A stretch of 64,000 nt of DNA, taken from the NCBI RefSeq assembly GCF_028281565.1, contig NZ_JANQJQ010000016.1, forward strand, positions 1 to 64,000, read 5' to 3'. Below are positions 8,960 through 15,885 of this stretch, one piece after another. Position numbers and translations under genes: made by a program. The notes beneath the pieces are model-generated. The model had not been told where the DNA came from, did no database searches, and saw only the letters and a list, made by a program, of their open reading frames with translations. Numbering within the stretch: the first letter of the stretch is position 1; each line of letters opens with the position of its first letter. The DNA is from Seonamhaeicola sp. Lineage in GTDB: Bacteria > Bacteroidota > Bacteroidia > Flavobacteriales > Flavobacteriaceae.

Positions 8960-9553
8960 CTAATCTTTACTTAGACCCTTTAACAGTTTTTCCAGACCCC
9001 ATTGCAGTGTTTCATTGGCCTCTTTATTATCCAAACCACATACGTCCTTGGTCACTATCAAGGCTTCAACGCCCATGAGGGCAGTGGCCACCACTATAAA
9101 TTTTTTAAGTTCGGATTCAGATAAATTGAGGTTGTTTTTTTCTAAGGCCAGTTCAAGTGTTTTAACACGCCTGGCGCCTCTTTTACCTTCTTCGGTGGTT
9201 GAGGTAATAGCATGACTCAGGTATTTTCTAAAGGCTTTTTCATTATCATAGGTCAGCTTATTGAAATAATTCTGAATGCCTTTGATAATAGCCTCAATGT
9301 CCTGATGTTTCAGAGGATTAATAATAACATCGGAGCTTTTGGTTTGCCAATCCAAACCGGCCTCAAGGGATAATACGTCTACGCTGGAATAATAACGATA
9401 TACAGTGGCTCTGGAAATGTCGGCATCTTCGGCAATTTGTTCTAGGGTAAAGTCTTTTCCTTTTTTCAATAGTTTTTTGGCACTGGCCAGTATTTTATTC
9501 CGGGTCTTTAGCTTTTGCTTTTTCCTGCCGGTTTCTATATAATCTTTGTTCAT
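8960..9553 (-). CDS. TetR/AcrR family transcriptional regulator
   Basis: A 197-residue regulator. The N-terminal helix-turn-helix (residues about 20-60, ILASAKKLLKKGKDFTLEQIAEDADISRATVYRYYSS) is a clear TetR DNA-binding domain; the C-terminal ligand domain has no recognisable specificity. It is divergent from the cupin gene. Two almost identical 22-bp sites lie between them, one over its own start codon and one over the cupin transcription start, so it probably represses itself and the cupin gene (inference). The ligand is unknown. Confidence 0.9.
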   Translation of the reverse strand: MNKDYIETGRKKQKLKTRNKILASAKKLLKKGKDFTLEQIAEDADISRATVYRYYSSVDVLSLEAGLDWQTKSSDVIINPLKHQDIEAIIKGIQNYFNKLTYDNEKAFRKYLSHAITSTTEEGKRGARRVKTLELALEKNNLNLSESELKKFIVVATALMGVEALIVTKDVCGLDNKEANETLQWGLEKLLKGLSKD

Positions 9554-9574
9554 GAGACAAATGTCTTATAAAAT
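9553..9574. promoter_or_regulatory. Operator copy 1 for the TetR regulator
   Basis: This 22-bp site starts with TGAGACAAATG and contains the dyad AGACA-AA-TGTCT. It matches the site at 9606-9627 in 19 of 22 positions and lies 53 bp from it, about five helical turns. It abuts the tetR ATG (9553-9551). Confidence 0.6.
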
Positions 9575-9605
9575 TTGCAGAATTCAAAATTCATTATTAT
9601 GTTTG
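9574..9605 (+). promoter_or_regulatory. Promoter of the cupin gene
   Basis: TTTG (9574-9577), a 20-bp spacer and TATGTTTG (9598-9605) match the Bacteroidota consensus fully. The start of transcription is expected near 9609, inside the second operator. Confidence 0.7.
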
Positions 9606-9627
9606 TGAGACAAAAATCTCATAAAAT
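9606..9627. promoter_or_regulatory. Operator copy 2 over the cupin transcription start
   Basis: Contains the perfect dyad TGAGA-CAAAAA-TCTCA (9606-9621) followed by TAAAAT, the same extension as copy 1. Its position immediately after the -7 box is what a repressor would need. Confidence 0.62.
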
Positions 9628-10060
9628 GAAACAATCAACCACCAAATGGGTGTTAGGGCATAAAGTAACACCTTACGACACCACCGGAGATTATGATATT
9701 ATGTTAGCAGAAACACCACCAAAGGTTCAGGGACCACCACCTCATTTTCACAATTCTTTTGATGAATCCTTTTTAATTTTAGAAGGGGAAATGGAATTTT
9801 TTGTAAATGGGAGCATTAAAACCGTTAAAGCGGGAGAGTCTATTGATGTACCAAAGAAGACCTTGCATACCTTTAATAATAAGAGCGATAAACCTTGTAA
9901 ATGGGTAAATATTCACAGCCCTAAAGGGTTTAGAGACTTTTTTGAAAAAATGGGTGTTTCTGAGACTGAGGAAAACGCTCAAGAACGTTCGGTCACTCCA
10001 GAGATCATTCAGGAAGTTATTAAAACAGCAAGTGATTATGATATGCTTATTGAGGTTTAA
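9626..10060 (+). CDS. Cupin domain-containing protein
   Basis: A small single-domain cupin of 144 residues. The first cupin motif is visible as PPHFHNSFDESFLILEGEMEF (HxH, E) and the second as KTLHTFNN with the metal-binding His. I start it at the ATG 9626 rather than at the in-frame TTG at 9575 because that TTG lies in the -33 element of the promoter. The protein could be a dioxygenase-like enzyme or a sensor; the substrate is unknown. It is very probably under control of the divergent TetR repressor. It converges on the VOC gene with a 24-bp gap. Confidence 0.85.
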   Translation: MKQSTTKWVLGHKVTPYDTTGDYDIMLAETPPKVQGPPPHFHNSFDESFLILEGEMEFFVNGSIKTVKAGESIDVPKKTLHTFNNKSDKPCKWVNIHSPKGFRDFFEKMGVSETEENAQERSVTPEIIQEVIKTASDYDMLIEV

Positions 10061-10084
10061 GGCGTTAATCCCGTTACCTCAGTT

Positions 10085-10432
10085 TTATTTATCAGACCAA
10101 ACGGCAAGCTCATTTCCGGCAGGATCCAGGAAATGAAATCTACGTCCGCCCGGAAATGAAAAGATGTCTACAGAAATGGAGCCTCCGGATTCGATAATTT
10201 TAGCTTTAATGGCAGTTAAATCCTGGTGGTATAAAACAACCAGGGCACCATTTACAACGGTATCATCCGATTGTTCAAAACCACCTTCAAGGCCACTTTC
10301 TGAAAAAGCGGTATATGTAGGCCCGTAATCGGTAAAAGCCCAGTTGAAAGCTTTTCTGTAAAAGGCTTTTACTTTTTCAAGGTCTTTGGCTTTAAACTCT
10401 ACATAGTTGATATGGTTGTCCGGGATATTCAT
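10085..10432 (-). CDS. VOC family protein (glyoxalase/bleomycin-resistance fold)
   Basis: A 115-residue single VOC domain. It starts with the typical NYVEFKAKDLEKVKAFYRKAFNWAF and ends with FHFLDPAGNELAVWS, matching the two beta-alpha-beta modules with metal-binding positions at His/Glu. Members act on diverse small molecules or are annotated glyoxalase-like; I cannot give a substrate. It lies 13 bp after the LOG-family gene and is probably co-transcribed with it. Confidence 0.85.
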   Translation of the reverse strand: MNIPDNHINYVEFKAKDLEKVKAFYRKAFNWAFTDYGPTYTAFSESGLEGGFEQSDDTVVNGALVVLYHQDLTAIKAKIIESGGSISVDIFSFPGGRRFHFLDPAGNELAVWSDK

Positions 10433-10445
10433 TTTTAGTACAATT

Positions 10446-11027
10446 TTATAGTTGTTCTTTTTTGATCCATTTACCTACTGTGGGCGCTTTGTAGTGTTTC
10501 ATTTTATGGAGTAAGTCATCAATGTTATCACTTACCATTACCATTTGCCTGTTTGTTTCTTTTAATAAGCCTTTGGAAACCATAGTATTAAACAGATGGA
10601 TTAGCTCATCATAGAAACCGTTAACGTTCAGTATGCCGATGGGTTTATTGTGTAGCCCTAATTGCCCCCAGGTTAACATTTCAAAAAGTTCATCAAGGGT
10701 GCCGAATCCGCCTGGTAACGCAATGACACCGTCACACAAATCGTTCATTTTGGTTTTCCGCTCGTGCATGGTATCTACCAAAATTAATTCGGTTAGTCCT
10801 TCATGGGCTACTTCTTTCGACTTTAAGAAGTGCGGAAGCACACCAATAACAATACCTTTTTCCTCTAAGGCGGCATCAGCAAGGGTTCGCATGAGCCCGA
10901 CATTGGCACCACCATAGACTAATGCTATGTTTTCTTTGGCCAGTGCTTGTCCCAGTTGTTTAGCCATAACTTCAAACATGGCATCGGTACCAAAACTTGA
11001 ACCGCAAAAGACAGCTATTTTATTCAT
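10446..11027 (-). CDS. LOG family / TIGR00730 Rossmann-fold protein
   Basis: A 193-residue protein of the LOG/YvdD family, whose characterised members are cytokinin-riboside-monophosphate (or purine nucleotide 5'-monophosphate) phosphoribohydrolases. The diagnostic PGGFGTLDELFE motif (PGGxGTxxE) lies at about residues 105-116 and the N-terminal FCGSS motif at 8-12. In bacteria outside plant associates the physiological role is usually nucleotide salvage or is undefined. It is first in a two-gene unit with the VOC gene. Confidence 0.9.
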   Translation of the reverse strand: MNKIAVFCGSSFGTDAMFEVMAKQLGQALAKENIALVYGGANVGLMRTLADAALEEKGIVIGVLPHFLKSKEVAHEGLTELILVDTMHERKTKMNDLCDGVIALPGGFGTLDELFEMLTWGQLGLHNKPIGILNVNGFYDELIHLFNTMVSKGLLKETNRQMVMVSDNIDDLLHKMKHYKAPTVGKWIKKEQL

Positions 11028-11186
11028 ATAGGCTTTTTAAAGTAGGGCTAAAGGTAATTAATTTGAGTGATTTTGTGATAAAGAAATTCGGCCGTAATGA
11101 GCCGTACAATTTGTTGTGCTTAGTTATTTCTTACTTTTATAAAACCAGGTAAAAGAGAAGTAGCACTTTATAAGGCTTCCATAAAA

Positions 11187-11215
11187 AAATCCCGATAAAT
11201 TATCTATCGGGATTT
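11187..11215 (-). terminator. Rho-independent terminator
   Basis: A perfect 11-bp stem, AAATCCCGATA (11187-11197) with TATCGGGATTT (11205-11215), and a 7-nt loop. Read leftward the stem is followed by a T-rich run, so it ends the transcript of the surface-protein gene at 11239-12507. Confidence 0.8.
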
Positions 11216-11238
11216 AGTTTTATATGACTTAAAATTTA

Positions 11239-12507
11239 TTAAGTTTTTTTCAATTGCTTTTTAATTTTGGCAATCGCATTTTCAATAGATTTTTCAGGTT
11301 CTATAATGTTGTATTCGCCCCAGAATTCCGGATCTGAAAAACCGGAAGCCTGATCAGTCAAAATCGTTGTCGGGCGTAACATTTGGTTTTTAAGCTTTGC
11401 AAATTTCGATTCGTGAATTTCCCAATCGGTCACAGCCATTTCACTGTTCAATGTATAAACACTGTTAAACAGTTTACCTTTCCAATTCACTTTAAAGCTT
11501 AACAGGATATTACTGTAGGCATAATGCCATTTACCATTTTGAATGCGGTAATTTACCCTGTAAGTGGCTTTTGTTGGATGTACGTCAACACGTCTGGGTT
11601 TTTTACGAACAAACATTTGACTGGACAACTCTTTATTTTCAACATTCAGGCTGTAAACCGCATTAGTCAATGCTAAAGTTTGTGCATCAATATAAAGTTT
11701 TCCAAAATATAGCGGATCTTTAATGAATGTGTTTTGTTTAAAGTTTACAACATACACTAACTTTTTGTTTATGTTGGTAGATTCACCAAAGCTAAAATCA
11801 TAATCATCAATATCTTCTTCGGTAAAGATATATTCCGGGTATTTCACCAAGTCGGTATAAAGGTTACTGAACGGGCCTCCCTGTAGTTTTAAAGCCAAGG
11901 TATCTAACCTGGAATAATCCGTGTTTTTTCTGGCTTTTACCAGTTCAATATTGTCTTTTCTGTAATTAGTATAAGGTTGTTTATGAATTTTAACCACCGC
12001 TTCCGATAACGACGCGTTTTTACGTCTCTTCTTAATGGTTTCTCTGTAGAAAGCAGTCATTAAGGTATTGTCGTTATTGTACAATCTCCCTTTTTTGCGC
12101 AAGGTTTCTAGCACTAATTCCTTAGCGTTTGACGGCCTGGCAATCAGGTTAATGGCATCTAACGTAGTAACGGCAGGAACCAGGGTAATTTTAATCTTTC
12201 CTTTTAAGGAAGCAATGGCAACTTCTTTCTTTTCGTAACCCAAATGTGAGACCACAACAAGGCCTTCAACATGTTCGGTAGGGACTTTTAAAAGAAATTC
12301 ACCATCCATATTAGTAACGGTACTGATGTTGGTACCTTTAATAACCAGATCTGCAAAAACCAGGCGGTTCCTGTTGCTTTCATCTATAACAGTTCCTTTA
12401 AGCTCTAAGAAGTTGGATATGTTTTGTGCCGTTAAAAAACCGGTGCCACAAATAACAAAAAGGCAAACCGTCACCAATGTACGGTAAAAAGGGCGTTTAT
12501 TTTTCAT
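11239..12507 (-). CDS. Secreted protein with CarboxypepD_reg-like domain
   Basis: A 422-residue exported protein. A signal peptide (residues 1-27, ending in FLTAQ) precedes a carboxypeptidase-regulatory-like beta-sandwich (ELKGTVIDESNRNRLVFADLVIKGTNISTVTNMDGEFLLKVP, about 35-85), the domain also found at the N-terminus of SusC-like receptors. The remaining 300 residues are rich in beta strand and contain FYRETIKKRRK, common in Bacteroidota outer-membrane-associated proteins of unknown role. No TonB receptor barrel follows, so it is not a truncated SusC. It is monocistronic, with its own terminator downstream. Confidence 0.8.
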   Translation of the reverse strand: MKNKRPFYRTLVTVCLFVICGTGFLTAQNISNFLELKGTVIDESNRNRLVFADLVIKGTNISTVTNMDGEFLLKVPTEHVEGLVVVSHLGYEKKEVAIASLKGKIKITLVPAVTTLDAINLIARPSNAKELVLETLRKKGRLYNNDNTLMTAFYRETIKKRRKNASLSEAVVKIHKQPYTNYRKDNIELVKARKNTDYSRLDTLALKLQGGPFSNLYTDLVKYPEYIFTEEDIDDYDFSFGESTNINKKLVYVVNFKQNTFIKDPLYFGKLYIDAQTLALTNAVYSLNVENKELSSQMFVRKKPRRVDVHPTKATYRVNYRIQNGKWHYAYSNILLSFKVNWKGKLFNSVYTLNSEMAVTDWEIHESKFAKLKNQMLRPTTILTDQASGFSDPEFWGEYNIIEPEKSIENAIAKIKKQLKKT

Positions 12508-12701
12508 GACGTATTAAGTTTAAATGTTTAAGTGCTAATAAGATACGAAAAAAAGCACTAAAACCCGGAAGGTTTGCGGGGTTTAACATTTATTTAGTAA
12601 AACGGTATTTTTCTTATTTACAAACGCTGTAAGTTAGTTTATTGCCTGATTTTTGGACCAAGTCTTAACTTATTTTTTAGAAATTCAAAATGTAATAACA
12701 G

Positions 12702-12709
12702 TATATTTA
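12702..12709 (+). promoter_or_regulatory. Candidate -7 box for bshC
   Basis: TATATTTA differs from TAnnTTTG only at the last base and lies 21 bp before the bshC ATG. The match is weak. Confidence 0.3.
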
Positions 12710-12730
12710 CATTCAAATTTAATAGCACCT

Positions 12731-14341
12731 ATGTCATCAGACACTATTTCATTTAAAAAAACCGGTTATTTTTCATCATTGATCTGTGATTATCTGGAAC
12801 AAAAACCAGCTCTGAAACCGTTTTACAACAGATTTCCCGCTATAGAAAATTTTCAGACTCAAATAGACGAGAAACGGCATTCTGAACTTGTTTCAGAATC
12901 ACACAGAAAGGCATTGGTCTCGGTTTTAAAGAAGCAATATGTAAATGTGGCAGCTTCAGAATTAACATTTCAAAATATAGAGGCTTTAAAAGAAGTTAAC
13001 ACCTTCACTATTACTACAGGTCACCAGCTTAATTTGTTCACGGGACCGCTTTATTTTTTATATAAAATAGTTTCCACCATTAACCTTTCAAATGAATTAA
13101 AGCAGCAATATCCTGATCATAATTTTGTACCGGTTTATTGGATGGCTACGGAAGACCATGATTTTGATGAAATCAATTATTTTAATTTCAGAGGCAAAAA
13201 AGTCCAGTGGAATAGAACAGCTGATGGCGCCGTAGGGGAGTTGTCAATCGAGGGTTTAAAAGATGTTTTTAAAGTGCTTGACGGTGAATTTGGCCTGGAC
13301 CAAAAAGCAGAAGTATTAAAAGGGTTATTTGAAAATGCTTATTTGGATCATGATAATTTAGCAGATGCTACCCGTTATTTGGCTAATGCCTTATTTAAAG
13401 ACTATGGTTTGGTGATCATCGATGGGAACCATGCGGATTTAAAGAAATTGTTTGTGCCTTTTATTAAAGAAGAATTGACCAATCAGACGTCTTTTAAAAA
13501 GGTGTCTGAGACCAATAAGCAATTAAGCGACTTATCAGATCAACCCTATAAAATACAGGTCAACCCACGTGAGATCAATCTGTTTTATTTAAAAGAGAAT
13601 TTACGGGAGCGTATTGTACTTGAAGATAGTGTTTATAAGGTTTTAAATACGGATATTTCCTGGAACCGGGATGAGATATTAAAAGAGGTTTCTGAGTTCC
13701 CGGAGCGATTTTCACCTAACGTTATTATGCGTCCGTTATACCAGGAAGTCGTTTTGCCGAACCTATGTTATATAGGCGGTGGCGGTGAATTGGCGTATTG
13801 GTTTCAGCTAAAAGCGTTTTTTAATGCTGTTAAAGTACCTTTCCCAATATTGCTGCTGAGAAATTCTGTGTTGATCCAAACGGAAAGTCAGGCAAAAAAG
13901 CTTCGGAATTTAAATATCTCAAAAGAAACCATCTTTTTAAAGCGGGATGCGTTTATCAATAAAAAGGTTAGGGAAATATCTAATATTAATATTGATTTTT
14001 CAGAACAGAAAGCTGTCTTAAAACAACAATTTGAAGACTTATTTTCTTTGGCAGACCAAACCGATAAATCGTTTTTGGGAGCTGTTAAGGCCCAGGAAGT
14101 AAAACAACTGAAAGGATTGGACAAATTGGAAAAACGTTTGTTAACGGCACAAAAGAAAGTTCTGTCAGACCAGGTTTCCAGAATGACAGAACTTCAAAAT
14201 CAATTGTTTCCCAATAGTAGTCTACAAGAGCGCAATACCAATTTCTCTGAGTTCTACCTGGAATATGGCGATCAATTAATACCTAAACTGATCGAAAATT
14301 TAAAACCACTTCAGAGTGAGTTTCTAATATTAAATATGTAA
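12731..14341 (+). CDS. bshC: Putative cysteine ligase BshC (bacillithiol biosynthesis)
   Basis: BshC adds cysteine to glucosaminyl-malate in the last step of bacillithiol synthesis. With the ATG at 12731 the protein has 536 residues, usual for the family; the longer reading from TTG 12653 adds residues of no recognisable homology. Motifs include FTITTGHQLNLFTGPLYFLYKI, PVYWMATEDHDFDEINYF and YIGGGGELAYWFQLK, which mark the nucleotide-binding-like core. The C-terminal coiled coil is visible (about residues 390-480). An unusual RHSELVSESH segment (around residues 49-58) is encoded by a palindromic repeat that elsewhere in this window is intergenic. The PLP decarboxylase gene follows after 3 bp. 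Confidence 0.9.
   Translation: MSSDTISFKKTGYFSSLICDYLEQKPALKPFYNRFPAIENFQTQIDEKRHSELVSESHRKALVSVLKKQYVNVAASELTFQNIEALKEVNTFTITTGHQLNLFTGPLYFLYKIVSTINLSNELKQQYPDHNFVPVYWMATEDHDFDEINYFNFRGKKVQWNRTADGAVGELSIEGLKDVFKVLDGEFGLDQKAEVLKGLFENAYLDHDNLADATRYLANALFKDYGLVIIDGNHADLKKLFVPFIKEELTNQTSFKKVSETNKQLSDLSDQPYKIQVNPREINLFYLKENLRERIVLEDSVYKVLNTDISWNRDEILKEVSEFPERFSPNVIMRPLYQEVVLPNLCYIGGGGELAYWFQLKAFFNAVKVPFPILLLRNSVLIQTESQAKKLRNLNISKETIFLKRDAFINKKVREISNINIDFSEQKAVLKQQFEDLFSLADQTDKSFLGAVKAQEVKQLKGLDKLEKRLLTAQKKVLSDQVSRMTELQNQLFPNSSLQERNTNFSEFYLEYGDQLIPKLIENLKPLQSEFLILNM
12876..12902 (+). repeat. Palindromic repeat unit inserted within bshC
   Basis: ATTCTGA (12879-12885), seven bases, TCAGAAT (12893-12899). 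The surrounding segment differs by essentially one base from the intergenic unit at 15757-15783 (CTTG here, CTAG there). It is in frame and codes for RHSELVSESH without a stop. Confidence 0.75.
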
Positions 14342-14344
14342 GTA

Positions 14345-15715
14345 ATGCATAAGATTGATATTGATTTAGTTGAAATGACTATGGATGTCATGAAATATAC
14401 CATAGACAGAGTATCCGCAACCAAACGGAAAATCGGGCAACCCCAAAAGGCAGAAGAATTAAAAGCATTAGTTGGAGAAACGATTACCCGGGAGGGGGTA
14501 GGTGGTGAGTATGCTTTTAAAATGTGGAAAAAGTATTTATCTAAGGCTACAGTTCCTATAGACCACCCAAGACATCTGGCTTTTGTACCGGCTTCTCCAA
14601 CCAGGGCTGCCATTATGTTTGATTTAGTAACGTCTGCTTCAAGTATCCATGGCGCTTATTGGATGGAAGGCGCGGGAGGAATCTTTTGTGAAAACGAAGC
14701 TATGTCATGGATCGTATCCCTTACAGGCATGCCTGAAGGAGCTTTTGGCGTCTTTACCAGCGGTGGCACAGCAGCGAACCTTTCAGCTATTGTTACGGCC
14801 AGGGAATACTGGCGCGAAGACGATACGTTTAAAGGTGAAAAAGGCTTGATCATTACATCCATTGGAGCGCACTCGTCAATTAAAGCTATGGCCAAAGTGG
14901 CCGATGTTGATATTCTTTTGGTAGATACCGAAGATGTTATGTCCGGTAACGCCTTGCAAAATTGTATTGATTCCTTAACGGTGCATCAACGCAAACGGTT
15001 ATTTGCTGTGGTGGCCACCGGAGGTACTACCAATGCAGGTATCATTGACGATTTGGAAAACATAGCGACCGTATGTGAGAAGGAAGCTCTTTGGTTTCAC
15101 GTGGACGCAGCTTATGGCGGCGGTGCTTTAGTTGCAGATTCTGTAAGGCATCTGTTCAACGGTATTGAAAAAGCCGATAGTGTTACTATAGATCCTCATA
15201 AATGGATGTTTTCACCCTATGATTGCGGTGCTGTGGTCTATAAAAATCCGGAATTAGCTAAAAAGGCGCATGCGCAGGAAGGTTCGTATTTAGAGATTTT
15301 TAAAGATGAAGGTGCCCACGGTTTCAATCCAACTGATTATCAAATCCAATTAACACGTCGGGTTAGAGGATTGCCCCTGTGGTTTTCATTGGCAACTCAC
15401 GGAACGGATAAATATAAAGAGGCTATAGAACGCGGTTTGGAGTTGGCACAAATAGCCGGTAAGATGATAGAAGATAGACCACATGTAGAATTGGTCAGGG
15501 AGCCAAGCCTGTCATGCGTTTTATACAGGAGAGTAGGATGGGAACCAAATGATTACAGGCAATGGACCTATGAAAATCATAGAAAAGGCTTTGCTTTAAT
15601 AACGCCTACAAAATGGAAAACAGGTGATTCTTTTGAAACTGTGTCCCGTTTTTGTTTTATCAATCCGGATACCACTGAAAAGGATATAGAAGCTATCCTG
15701 GACTCCATGGCATGA
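14345..15715 (+). CDS. Pyridoxal-dependent decarboxylase, group II
   Basis: A 456-residue PLP enzyme of the aromatic-L-amino-acid/glutamate decarboxylase fold. The Schiff-base lysine is Lys286 in TIDPHKWMF, the cofactor Asp is Asp254 (HVDAAYGG), and the ring-stacking His is His176 (IGAHSSIK). The substrate cannot be set from sequence: aspartate, glutamate and aromatic amino acids are all possible for this branch. It begins 3 bp after bshC and so is in the same operon; an aspartate-related role (pantothenate or amine synthesis) would be speculation. It ends just before a palindromic element that may serve as terminator. Confidence 0.88.
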   Translation: MHKIDIDLVEMTMDVMKYTIDRVSATKRKIGQPQKAEELKALVGETITREGVGGEYAFKMWKKYLSKATVPIDHPRHLAFVPASPTRAAIMFDLVTSASSIHGAYWMEGAGGIFCENEAMSWIVSLTGMPEGAFGVFTSGGTAANLSAIVTAREYWREDDTFKGEKGLIITSIGAHSSIKAMAKVADVDILLVDTEDVMSGNALQNCIDSLTVHQRKRLFAVVATGGTTNAGIIDDLENIATVCEKEALWFHVDAAYGGGALVADSVRHLFNGIEKADSVTIDPHKWMFSPYDCGAVVYKNPELAKKAHAQEGSYLEIFKDEGAHGFNPTDYQIQLTRRVRGLPLWFSLATHGTDKYKEAIERGLELAQIAGKMIEDRPHVELVREPSLSCVLYRRVGWEPNDYRQWTYENHRKGFALITPTKWKTGDSFETVSRFCFINPDTTEKDIEAILDSMA

Positions 15716-15728
15716 GTTTTAACCATAA

Positions 15729-15859
15729 AAGAGGCTGTCTAAAAAGTACTAAAATTGTCATTCTGAACTAGTTTCAGAATCTCATCTTGATGGTTATCAG
15801 TCGCTATGAGAACCTGAAATAAATTCAGGTTGACAACCCCCGCTTTTAGACAGCTTCTT
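15729..15859. repeat. MITE-like palindromic element, copy 1
   Basis: Outer arms GCTGTCTAAAAAG (15734-15746) and CTTTTAGACAGC (15843-15854) flank two inner hairpins: ATTCTGA-N7-TCAGAAT (15760-15780) and AACCTGAA-ATAAA-TTCAGGTT (15811-15831). The layout is the same as the element at 37003-37140. It carries no coding capacity and lies between convergent genes. Confidence 0.75.
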
Positions 15860-15885
15860 AGCTTTATAACAGTGTTATTATAAGC

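Noticed and set aside
9575-9625. TTG start giving a longer cupin protein
   Set aside because: It falls in the -33 element of a perfect promoter whose transcript would start downstream of it.
12653-12730. N-terminal extension of bshC from a TTG codon
   Set aside because: The 26 extra residues do not resemble BshC; a near-consensus -7 box lies inside this stretch and ATG 12731 fits the family start.
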